Below, in pieces: positions 45,261 to 54,705 of a DNA stretch of 64,000 nt; position 1 is the first letter of the stretch; each line of letters begins with the position of its first letter. The translations under genes were made by a program, and so were the position numbers. This stretch comes from Entoloma clypeatum (taxonomy: Eukaryota > Basidiomycota > Agaricomycetes > Agaricales > Entolomataceae), in the NCBI GenBank assembly GCA_963565915.1, contig OY751488.1, forward strand, positions 3,224,001-3,288,000, written 5' to 3'. A model generated the notes under the pieces. That model saw only the letters and a program-made list of their open reading frames with translations. It was not told the DNA's origin and made no database searches.

Positions 45261-45331
45261 AGCTACTCCAAAGTGTGGAATCGTGACAACGATGCAATCG
45301 GACCTGGTCCAATTAGATGAGAACTTTCTAC

Positions 45332-45416
45332 TGTAAGGGCGACCTTACAATTGAAGACTCAAACTCAGATACTTGCAAGGGAGATCTGAAGAAAAGTGAA
45401 AGTAGTTGCCCTTACA
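45332..45416 (-). repeat. G2 5' LTR, internally deleted
   Basis: 85 bp that keep both ends of the 433-bp LTR at 33956 (TGTAAGGGCGACC and GTTGCCCTTACA) and the first internal repeat. About 350 bp between are missing. Confidence 0.8.
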
Positions 45417-45679
45417 TCCTCCTTGTCCGACTCCTCCTTGTCTGACTCCACTTTCTCCAATGGCTCTGAAATCAACATATTGGAGTTGTCTGACAGCTCC
45501 GGCAACTCCAACCTCTTCCTATTCACAATATCTTTCTTAATCCTCCTCATGATCCTCCTCTCCAGCCTCAACTCGTGCGTTTCCTCCGCTGTATACATGT
45601 CCAACTCCGACCCCTCCTCTGACCCCTCCGGCAACTTGGGTTGATACTTGGTGTTCACCGAGTCTTTGACTGCTGTTAG

Positions 45680-47007
45680 TGTTACACTTTTTCACCCCTT
45701 TCCTATGCACCTTCATGTGACCCCTCGACCCTGATCCTTATCAGACCCCATTTTACTTAACTCCAACGACCCTAGAACATGTGTCCTCTCTAAAAGCGAC
45801 ATGACTCACATTGACTCGGACTATTCCCCTTTTCAATACATTTTCACTTGCTATCTCTGACTCATGGCTTTGAGGCCTTATCTCTGACTCTTATGCCACA
45901 GCCCCCTTGAAACATCTAACATCTAACTAACCAATGGCTTATTTAGCTCCTGCACAGCACCTACTTATTTATAGCCATAGGATAACATATATAAAAACTT
46001 GTAACCTTAGAGTAGAGGTCTTCAGCTTGACCTAGGCAATTAACGCTTACCTGTCTACTTCTCTGAATGCTCTCAAACTAAGTACCTTGCAAGGACTTAG
46101 CTCTGCCAGACCTGAACCAAGTCATCCTCTTGAGGAACTCGCTGACCTTGAACAAGTCATCCTATTGAGGGACTTGTGTGGAAACAGTTCAAAGCCACAT
46201 GACTAGGATCTTGTACTGATTGTAGGCTATCGCCGTAACAAAAGGTCAAGCTGATCTATGTTGTCAACCCACCACGGTTTTAGACGCAAAGATTCCTCCC
46301 CAATGATCAAGATTTGGAGTCCCATCCGACTCAGAAGACAAACAGGAGTTTGTTGACACACCAGTTACTCAACAACAACCATCGATGTTGTACAAAAGAG
46401 TAACCTCCTCTTTCATACCACCGAACCCCGCATCACCCTCTTACCTCTCTCTGAAACAAATCCCACCGCCGCCAGCTGCTGCTGCACCCAGACCAAAGAC
46501 CCCAGACACCCCAAAAGAAACAACACTTGTAGAAATGACTTCTCAAGCAAGACCTCAGAGAAAGAAATAAAGATCAGCCCACCGGCAATCTTTAATGGAG
46601 ACAGAAGGAAACTGTCAGAATTTTTATTTGACACAAACTTGTACCTGGAAATGAACAATGATGTTTACAACTCCGACAAGAAGAAAATCCTCTTCACTGT
46701 CTCGTACATGAAAGGAGGAACTGCTGGGCCATGGAAGGAATCCTGGCACAGGGACATCACCACTGCCGGAGTTACCGTGTACCCAAAATATGCGGACTTC
46801 ATTGAAAAACTGAGGAAATCATTCTCCCCCTGAATGCTCTCAAACTAAGTACCTTGCAAGGACTTAGCTCTGCCAGACCTGAACCAAGTCATCCTCTTGA
46901 GGAACTCGCTGACCTTGAACAAGTCATCCTATTGAGGGACTTGTGTGGAAACAGTCCAAACCCACATGACTAGAATCTTGTACCGATTGTAGGCCATCGC
47001 CGTAACA
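45680..47007 (+). mobile_element. G5: short LTR/gag relic inserted in the G4 antisense gene
   Basis: A full 561-bp LTR (45680-46240, TGTTACACTTTTTC...CGCCGTAACA), a gag piece and the last ~175 bp of a second LTR (to 47007) are flanked by the TSD GTTAG (45675-45679 and 47008-47012). The gag is fused directly to the inside of the second LTR at about 46832, so most of the interior and the LTR start have been deleted. Confidence 0.88.
46385..46832 (+). pseudogene. G5 gag fragment
   Basis: Two registers carry a Gypsy-type capsid N-terminus: a Pro/Ala-rich head (SLKQIPPPPAAAAPRPKTPD) and, after a stop/frame change near 46568, ISPPAIFNGDRRKLSEFLFD and KILFTVSYMKGGTAGPWKES. It ends at the LTR fusion. 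Confidence 0.75.
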
Positions 47008-47860
47008 GTTAGCAGTCGCCTCACCTGTCTCATCTCTGCCAGTATCATCTTGAGGACACCCAAGATGGTGACCTCCAACTCATCCTCCAACGGTACCTCT
47101 GATGCCTTCTTTTTTCTCTTGTTAACCTTCACCACCCTCTTCACCTCCTTCACCTCTGACTTCACCTCCGATGCTCCGACCTCACACTTCTTCTTGTCTT
47201 TAACACAACCCTTGCAGGATGACTTATTCCTAAAACAAAAGGTTAAAACAGAAAAGACAAACCAATGAAGAACTCACTCATTGCATTTGCACTCAACGCC
47301 CTTTATAATGCACCTATCGCAGGTGCTGAGTCCGACCCCAACTCCCGACCCCTCTCCAACCGTCGCCGTCACCTCCTTCACCTTCCCCTTCTTTGTTGCC
47401 CTCTGCTTCTTCTCTGCCTGCGGCACCCCCAATCCCTTGCTCAACATGTCTTGCACAGCAGCCACTTCATCGGCCCTCTTCTGAGCTGCCAGCTCCAATG
47501 CCCAATGCGTCTCCTCTGCTATCCGCATCTCCTCTGCTACCCACACCACCTCTGCAGCCCTCTCTTCCTCCGCTCTCCACTCCTCCTCAGCCTTCTTGGC
47601 AGCCTCCTCCTCCGCTGCTTGCTTCTTCACCTCCACCTCCGCGAGTTTGGCCTGCAGCGCCTCCAATTCTTTTTGGAATTTGTTTGCCGACATTTGAAAG
47701 TGTATCGGAAGAGTTTTTTGAAGCAGAAAGATAATGGGGGGAACAAGAAGAAAGAACCACTCGGACAGTATTTTCAACCAACACATCATATGACACAGTT
47801 CACGTGCACTGACCATCTAGGTCCTTAGGCCTCATGGGTTCAGCCCTAAGGGGGAAATAT

Positions 47861-48337
47861 TGTTACAGTCCGATCAGCTCCAATGATTTCCGACCAATTC
47901 TGACACCTCCGACATTTTGACTAATACTTATTATGCATACTTACTGTTATGAATCTCATTACTACGTACATTACTTACATCTGACCATTTTACTTATGTT
48001 AAGCATCTCTGACAGCCACTCGTCATCTGACTCTGACAAAGCCACACATCCTCCAACATAGTATTTAAACTTATGTAGAATCGTGTAATAGCTTCAGTTT
48101 GAATATCAACTCAGATTCGACATCACACCTCCCATCCTCTTTCCTACTCTTAACTTGAGTCCGACCTCCGACCCTCTGATCCTCCGATTCCCCCAAATAA
48201 TGACACCAATGTATTAGCGAGGGCACAACACACAAGTTGAAGCCAAGTCCTTGCCCCTACATTGCACACGCTCTGACCCTCCAACCCTCTGACATGTTCA
48301 ATGTAGCTCCGATGTTTTTGCCAATCAGTTCTTAACA
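47861..48337 (+). repeat. G4 3' LTR (complete)
   Basis: 477 bp, TGTTACAGTCCGATCAG... to ...CAGTTCTTAACA, preceded by a purine tract (AAGGGGGAAATAT) and followed by TTTAA. It contains GTATTTAAAC (TATA-like) and repeated CTCCGAC/CCTCCGA motifs. Confidence 0.85.
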
Positions 48338-49258
48338 TTTAAACTGGTTATTTTCCGATTTATCAAAACTGTTTCAAAATATAATTTATGACACATTTCA
48401 AAACATTTTACAGAAGCTTTGATGAACAAAATCTATGTGAACCTATAAGAACCTGTGTGAATCTATGGCCAGTTTACCATTTTTGAGTCTCAAATCAAGA
48501 CTGGTGTTAAACCAGTCTTCTTTTTTTCCCAAATTTGAAGAACTGTCATAACCATGCAATTTATACATCCAACACATCCAACAACTCCAACATTTTATCT
48601 GATCCAACATCCAACAATTTTCATAATAGGACTTATTGACATCTCGACTAGTTAACATTCTGATTATGCTGACAAGTAGACATCTTGATATTCATTTTGC
48701 ATTTGCTCCTCTCCGTACTCCGATTGCTCCAATGAGTAACTCCGACATCCACACCTTACCTATAGTAGTTACTGACCCACTTCTGGTTTACTATAAGTAG
48801 TACGAATTCTGTCATAGTTCCTCAGTTTGAATATTATATGTCACTATACACTGCCATACTGTACATTACACCTCATTCGCATCTGCCTCTACTTGCCCCT
48901 GAGCATTCTCTCCATCACCTCCACTCATCTGCTCTTCTGCTCATCTGACATCCGCCAATCCAAAATCAAGGACCATGTCAAAGAGTGGGGTGCAACATAC
49001 AAGTTGAAGCCAGGTCCTTTCTGCCAGACATCACATCTGTTGCATACGCTCATCCGCTACTCCGCTCTGACTCATCCAACATTTTCCGATGTTTTCCAAT
49101 GTTGAGAAAAACACTACGTGACAAGAACCTGAGACTGGTCAATTCTCAAAAATAGAAACTTGAGATTATATTGAAAATAAAAGCTACATTTTATCTGTCA
49201 CTTATGAATCAAGTACATTGATAATTTATCCTCATTAAAACTTGCATATTACACAAGC
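48338..49258. repeat. Repeat-derived spacer with a diverged LTR fragment
   Basis: ACTGGTT/AACCAGT-rich DNA continues to about 48520. From about 48560 to 49105 the order of motifs (GTTCCTCAGTTTGAATAT, then GCAACATACAAGTTGAAGCC, then TTTTCCGATG) is that of the G3/G4 LTR families, so it is an old LTR relic. From 49106 to 49258 I see nothing. Confidence 0.55.
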
Positions 49259-49936
49259 TTATGGCAGCCAATGCCCACAGTGATAGCTTACGACTTTCTC
49301 CTCTGTTGGTTTGGTGGGAGCCGGCATCATCAAAATTATGATGCAAGCATTCGCCGCCTTCATCGTGGTCTGCTCAACCATGATTGAGAAGCCAATGGTG
49401 CCACCAAGAGGTAACAGAGGTGCCTTGAGTGGATTTTGTGGCCTCCATGTAACCTTTGAAGCGACAGCAGAAGGGCACGGCAGGGCTTTGGCGATGGCAT
49501 CCAAAAACACTCCATAAGTGATGTCAGAGGTGAATCGGAAGGGTCCACACTGCATATACTCTTCCTCAGGTTTCTTGCCACCCCAATTCTTGACTGTTGG
49601 TGGTGCGAGCAGTTGCAAAACATGGATATATGCTGTAATATCAACAGCTAGAGGTGTGTCAGATTCACTATCAGTGTTGGGTGCGGGCTTCTTTCATTTG
49701 GTGGTGGGAGTGTTGTTTTCGTCACAGGGATCGCTATCGGAGTTGTTAAGGGTCCATTTACTGGAGGTCCCATCTATGTTGCTGGATCCTGCTGCCTTTT
49801 CTGCCAGTTTCTTCCATTTTGCAATCTCTCGGTATTGCTTCTGTCTTACTTTCTTTGCAAGTTCAGCAGGATTTGTGACAATCCACTTTTGAGCTGTGAA
49901 CCACCTCCATGCATCAGCCAGGACAACCAGTGGCAA
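49259..49936 (-). pseudogene. Unrecognised repeat-associated gene, one in-frame stop
   Basis: One minus-strand frame from about 49936 (LADAWRWFTAQKWIVTNPAE, then a Lys-rich helical segment) is interrupted by TGA near 49694 and continues to 49259 (LQLLAPPTVKNWGGKKPEEE, then FRFTSDITYGVFLDAIAKAL and a C-terminus with MMPAPTKPTEE). The amino-acid composition is protein-like across the stop, so this is a decayed gene. I do not recognise the family; similar low-copy hypothetical proteins are common near transposons in Agaricomycetes (recollection, not a search). No start codon could be fixed. Confidence 0.5.
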
Positions 49937-50192
49937 CGAGCAACTCAGATAATGATCATATCTGAGGGGACTTCAGCAACGGCATCTGCAATCATGGTCC
50001 TATCATCCTCAGACAGTGTCATTACCGATACCTGAAGGGCTTGTATGAATGGAGGGTCCTAAATGAACAGAGCGGCATGGTGGTAAGAGCACGATACCAA
50101 CGATGAAACATGAGAGGGCAGAGAGATTTGTAATTCCTAAATAGGCAACCAAACAAAAAGCAAAACTTCACATTTCTCATCATTTTTGGGAA
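49937..50192. other. Spacer with no recognised feature
   Basis: No gene, repeat or LTR was recognised here. Confidence 0.4.
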
Positions 50193-50873
50193 ACACTGTA
50201 AGCTCATACCATACCTGTAGTTCCTCAGTTTGAATATCAACCAAGTTCACTCCTCTACTCTCAGTTCATGCCAGAGATCCTCGCTGTGGTACAATACGCC
50301 GACATCATCATCTACTGCTCTTCCTCCATCGTTACCCTTCAATGAGCTCAGTACTGTGTCCGAGTCACAACTCCAATGTTGTCTGATGACTTCCATGTCA
50401 GCATGTCCCTCACCGAGATCTCCCCAAGAACCTCTGCACCTCTGACCTCTCCTCCGACCCCCTGAAATTGGGACACCTTATCCAACAAATGGTGGCACAA
50501 CACATATGTTGAAGCCATGTCCCTCCCCTTCGTTGTTCCTCCACATTTCTGGAGTTCCGCTCTAGCCTCAGTCCTATCTCCAACCTCCAACGGACTCCAA
50601 TGAAGCTCCAATGTTTCACCTACTTAACATTATTAATATTCGAACTAAGGAACTACAGGTATGGTATCATTGGTATGAGCTTAAATATCTAAATGTGATT
50701 ACTTTACAGAGATGGTTGGAGTAGGTCCGGAGTTGTGGCGTAAGTTGCCAGCAACTGTATCGAACATCGGAGATGTCGGTCAGCAGGCCATGTGGAAAAG
50801 GTGATGCATAAGTAAACAGGAATATCAGAGGACGATCAGAGTGGATCAGAGCTTTGGAAAACGGATATAATAT
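50193..50873. repeat. Two G3-type LTR fragments in head-to-head orientation
   Basis: 50193-50629 is the reverse complement of the first ~60% of the G3 LTR (ending CACCTACTTAACA). 50636-50873 is the last part in the forward orientation (GATATTCGAACTNAGGAACTA onward to GGATATAATA). About 40 bp around GGAACTACAGGTATGGTA are present in both halves, so it is not a simple inversion of one LTR. Confidence 0.75.
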
Positions 50874-50875
50874 GA

Positions 50876-51335
50876 AGGAGGTTTTAATTGAGCATGATCT
50901 TTGGAGGGCTTGTCTTCTTATAGAATGCAAAGATGGTTGTGATGTGGCCTCGACAGCTTGCTGTGCCACATGCATTCTTGAGCATCAACCTGACTTCCAG
51001 GAACAAAAATCAATGGTCCAGGAAGTTGTTGAGGTGGCAGGGCATCTTTGTATCTTCCTCCCAAAGTCTCATTGTGAGTTAAACTTCATTGAGTTCTTTT
51101 GGGTGCAATGAAGAGATGGCTTCATGAAAACTGTGATTACACATTCAAAACACTCCAACAAAATCTTCCGAAGGCAAGCAGTCAAAATCTCAATGATACA
51201 AAAATGGGAACATTGAATGATCCATTGGATGGATGCATATTGCATGGGGAAGTTAGCCAAGGATGCTCAGTTTCATGTTCGTGTATACAGTTCCAAGAAG
51301 TACAAGTCTCACTGTTGTGTTCCTGAATGTCTTGC
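50876..51335 (+). pseudogene. Tc1/mariner-like DDE transposase C-terminal relic
   Basis: Shifting between frames one can follow KEVLIEHDLWRACLLIECKD, CCATCILEHQPDFQEQKSMV, LPKSHCELNFIEFFW (the third acidic residue of the DDE catalytic triad lies in NFIEFFW), then WLHENCDYTFKTLQQNLPKA and KYKSHCCVPE. This order is characteristic of a Tc1/mariner-like transposase with a Cys-rich insertion found in basidiomycetes. Frameshifts near 51100 and 51180 and the absence of the N-terminal half show that it is dead. No terminal repeats were found. Confidence 0.72.
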
Positions 51336-52033
51336 ATGCCAATTTGATCAGTATATCACCAGACAACACCCTTATCTTATCTTACCACATTATATAATAC
51401 ACCATATATAGTAATACACCAATTTGACAGGTCATAAAAAATCTATCTCGGTCAATTTTGAATTTTTCAAAAATTGCTCTGGCAAATACATTTCTATCAT
51501 CAATCAGAGCATTTTGGTCAGAGGAATAAGGACCCTGATAAAAATTGTGTGTGGGAAATATTTTGTACAAAAGTAGTGGTGTCTAAGCGACCAGCTCCAT
51601 AGTTCTCTTCTGATTCCCACTGGGTCTCTTGGCAATTAAACCCTTTCACTATCTTTCCATGTTCCTTCATTTTTTTTTTTTTTTTTTTTGCAAAGTTGTG
51701 CAGAATGGTCCATGCAATCCAGAAAGAAATTCAGAAAGAATCAAACTTTGTTCAAATCTTTTCATCAAAATGGCTATAACTTGGGAACTGCCACTCGGAT
51801 TGAGAAACTGACTTGAGATTTGGATTTCCTAGCCCATTTCACATCAAATTCTGATCCCATGTAAAAAATTCGAGTCCTGCCCCCCTTGGGGCCCATTGGC
51901 TGCTTCCCCCTGTGTTATCCAGGGTCCTACACTACTAGCCAGAGTGTCGCACGACCGAAGACATAATTTGTCTCAATGCAGCAGCTCAAATGGATTATCA
52001 AGCAAAAAAGTGATTGAATAGGGTCAGAAGGAA
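51336..52033. other. Spacer between transposon cluster and host island
   Basis: No gene was found. A 19-20 T run lies at about 51669-51690. The stretch GTCCTGCCCCCCTTGGGGCC near 51875 is a short palindrome. The rest is unremarkable AT-rich DNA, including the 3' flank of the sterol acyltransferase gene. Confidence 0.4.
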
Positions 52034-54299
52034 TTAGTGGGCGACATATGCCACACAAAGCAAAGGAAACCCAGTGTACAATCCAACCCAAAATGCAAGG
52101 TTTCCCAGCAACTTGTTGCGCTTTATCATCGGAATGCGGCCAATCAAAATCATTGGAATCTGAACAAGCTGGAGGATAAACAGATACATCCTATCATCAA
52201 ACATTTTGATCCTCCCCAAAAATAAAGACCAATTAAAGTGCACACCTGAACTTTTTTGACACAATTACCATAACAAGTTCATGCACACAAGCGCTCAGCA
52301 GAAACGTCAGAGACATAGCCCATATCCTTGAAAATCCATATCCAAGGACTGTCGGTGCATATACATGTCGCAGAAGGAATGTATGCACGGGTTTATTCCA
52401 TTTCCGTGCAAACTCATCCCAGGATGTTGAATTCCACCTGTGAAGAATTGTACCACGGGTGAGTCAAAAGGAAGCAGATGTCAATGCAGGTCTCGTACTG
52501 GAGGAACTTTTATTAGATGATGAATATCTGTCATTGATCGAGAACCCACCCAATCCTCATAAAACTGACGGTCGGCAAACCTAGAATAATGTGAGTAGCC
52601 TGCGAGGTGAAAAAAGTGTACCATACTGCGACAGTTCTGCAAATGCATTGCAGATACATTCTAAAAATCCGATCTCGTCAACATTTTTGCAGATGAGCAA
52701 CAAGCAACCCTTACCGAAGATGATATAGAAGAGCAGAAGGTATGCCATCATGAAGGGAAGTGCAAGATCGAGTAAAGATCGTAAGATGGATTGTTCAGAT
52801 GTGGGGACATTGGGCAATATGAATTGCTCGGTCACGGTATATAGCAGCGCAAATGTACCAAAGGTCGCCACCTGTATGCCAAGATGTCAAGAATGGCGGA
52901 AATATCATTGCTTGGTGATGTACCGTCTTTTCAAAGACATATACCGGACGGATACTAACAGAAAATAGGTCATTATACAAGTACGGAGAAAAACCCGTCC
53001 TAACCGATCAGTCCTAGGATACTCCAGTTCGTAAACAAGTGTCGGAAAGAGGTGAAATCGAGCGAAGTCCTTGACAGTGATATTATCGGGCCAAGTCACG
53101 TAATTCGGTCCCGAACTTGTCAGCTCGCTCAGAAGGTCTGAGTAATCCATCGCCACTTCTGCAATCCTCTGGTCAGAGTGGTCGACGAGGAGATGGGGTT
53201 CACGATGGTGGGACTGTACACAACCAATGACCGGCTTTTTTTCAGACGCTGCTTTACCGTTGGATTTATCTATGACAGAGATGTTTCCCTGTGTGGCTAT
53301 AGATACTGCGGTAAGACGTTTGCGAAGGGCGGTAGCCGTTGTGACATCGGTGTAAGAAGTCTTCGAGCCCTTGGGAATATCTGGGGTGGAACAAGGCGTA
53401 CTGGCATTTGAGGACGGGATGTCCACTGTTAACGAGGCATCCATCGCTTCGTGACCTGCTGTTTGGGCCGCTCTCACCGCTTCGTCCCATCCTCCGACGG
53501 ATTTTGTGGCACGTCGAAGCTCGTCAAGCACGACCTCGGATTGGATTGCCGTCTGTTGCAAATGCCCATTGACACTCAAGTAGGAGTGCATTTTCATGAT
53601 CATGACCTAATGGCGGAATAAGGATATTGGAATGGGGCATATTGGAACACGTACCAGGGAATGTAGAGTGAGAAATCCAGATTGGACCCAAGGCCATTTG
53701 CTACAACGGGGACGACGTTGAAGATGGCAGCGGTATGGAAGCGCTGGCGGCTCACCGGTTGAACGTCCATGTGATCGCCGCGAATAATATAGAAGTTTGC
53801 AAGAGATGTTGGAGCACTAGCCCCGTCCAGTAGTATCTTATCCATCGCTTTTTCAAAGCAACTGCAACAGGTATACAAACGACAGTGCTCAATACGAGGC
53901 CGGCGTCGCTCAATGCTAAGGCAACCGCATCTTGGGAGAACATAGTTGCAAATGCGAGATTGAGGGGTCGTCCATGGGATTCTATGCCTTGTACATATAC
54001 TTGCAGGGTTAATATGAAGATTGATATCCAAAAGAGTGAAAAGAATCCCTAGAGGAAGTCAGAATCAAAGATTCCAATGTGAGAGGTGGCTAACACACCC
54101 GGAACTCGTTCGTCAGCGAGGACTCGTTATTAATGTCGAAGTGGGATTGCCTCGGGGCAAACGTGATCAAGGCACGCAATTTCTTGGACGACTTGGACCG
54201 GTATGGCTTTGACACGTAAAGAGTACCCTCTGAAGTTTCGAAGCCTCCACTCGCGGTGCGGGTTACTGGGGGAGCGGCTGACGTCCATGATTCTGCCAT
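52034..54299 (-). CDS. Sterol O-acyltransferase (ACAT/ARE type, MBOAT family), with an apparent 1-nt frame problem
   Basis: A membrane enzyme of the endoplasmic reticulum that esterifies ergosterol precursors with acyl-CoA for storage in lipid droplets. Exons (minus strand): 54299-54099, 54048-53756, 53700-53655, 53606-53005, 52954-52924, 52871-52715, 52660-52627, 52580-52550, 52437-52246 and 52190-52034, about 580 aa. Motifs: LCPTLVYELEYPRT-type segment (HLFPTLVYELEYPRTDRIR), FYEDWWN (the family FYxDWWN box), RKWNKPVHTFLLRHVY and the catalytic His in LSACVHELVM, among several hydrophobic spans. At the FYEDWW exon junction the visible GT donor (after 52550) is one base out of phase. The ATG at 54299 was chosen as the first in-frame ATG. 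It is divergent from the Clr2 gene. Confidence 0.85.
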
Positions 54300-54705
54300 G
54301 TCGTGGTCCAGCACCGACGTGGCTAGTATGATGAAAACAAGCTGGGAGTAGGATATGGAAGAAAATGAATGGTTGGCAGTAGTTCGAAAGATCTATGGAG
54401 AAGGCAAAATAACATGTTATTTGAATCGCAATTTGATTGATTTATTCTATACTTATATCTTAGTAATGAGTCAAAACGTCTTCTCAGTACGAGATTGACG
54501 ATCTGCGAGTTCGGTATCGCTCTAGCCGCGTAGTTTAACGTCGATGCACGTATGGAGCAAGTACAGAGCGTAGATATTGCACGGCAGGGAGTCGACTTGG
54601 AGCTTAACATTCAGAGCTCCAATTAGTTAGGAGGAAATTCGCGTTATTTTGACATGTTTATTCCGGAAGCAAAGCGTCAAGCGAAGCCTTCATTCCCATT
54701 CACCC
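54300..54705. promoter_or_regulatory. Divergent promoter region between sterol acyltransferase and Clr2 genes
   Basis: About 400 bp between two start codons pointing away from each other; it must hold both promoters. It is AT-rich around 54410-54470. No clear TATA pair or repeated site was recognised. Confidence 0.5.

Larger units (their letters stand above)
33956..45416 (-). mobile_element. G2: chromovirus nested in G4, itself interrupted by G3
   Basis: LTRs at 33956-34388 and 45332-45416 share the ends TGTAAGGGC...GCCCTTACA. Flanking pentamers CCCTC (33951-33955) and TCCTC (45417-45421) are a TSD with one change. The right LTR has lost about 350 bp internally. Gag is at the right end and the pol C-terminus at the left. 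The protease-to-RT part is missing at the place where G3 sits. The frame has several stops, so this copy is inactive. Confidence 0.82.
45417..47693 (-). pseudogene. G4 antisense gene: coiled-coil protein with Zn2Cys6-type spacing, split by G5 and G2
   Basis: Pieces on the minus strand are 47693-47278, 47229-47008, 45674-45417 and a tail at 33950-33920 beyond G2. They add to 927 nt (309 codons), open throughout when one TSD copy is counted at each insertion. The ATG at 47693 starts MSANKFQKELEALQAKLAEV, a long coiled coil. The cysteines CDRCIIKGVEC lie before a GT-AG intron (47277-47230) and CKGCVKDKKKC after it, matching the G3 gene in spacing and intron place. A Lys/Arg-rich segment (KRVVKVNKRKKKASEV) and an acidic C-terminus follow. 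It lies between G4 pol and the 3' LTR, opposite in strand. It is listed as a pseudogene only because two elements interrupt it. Confidence 0.7.
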
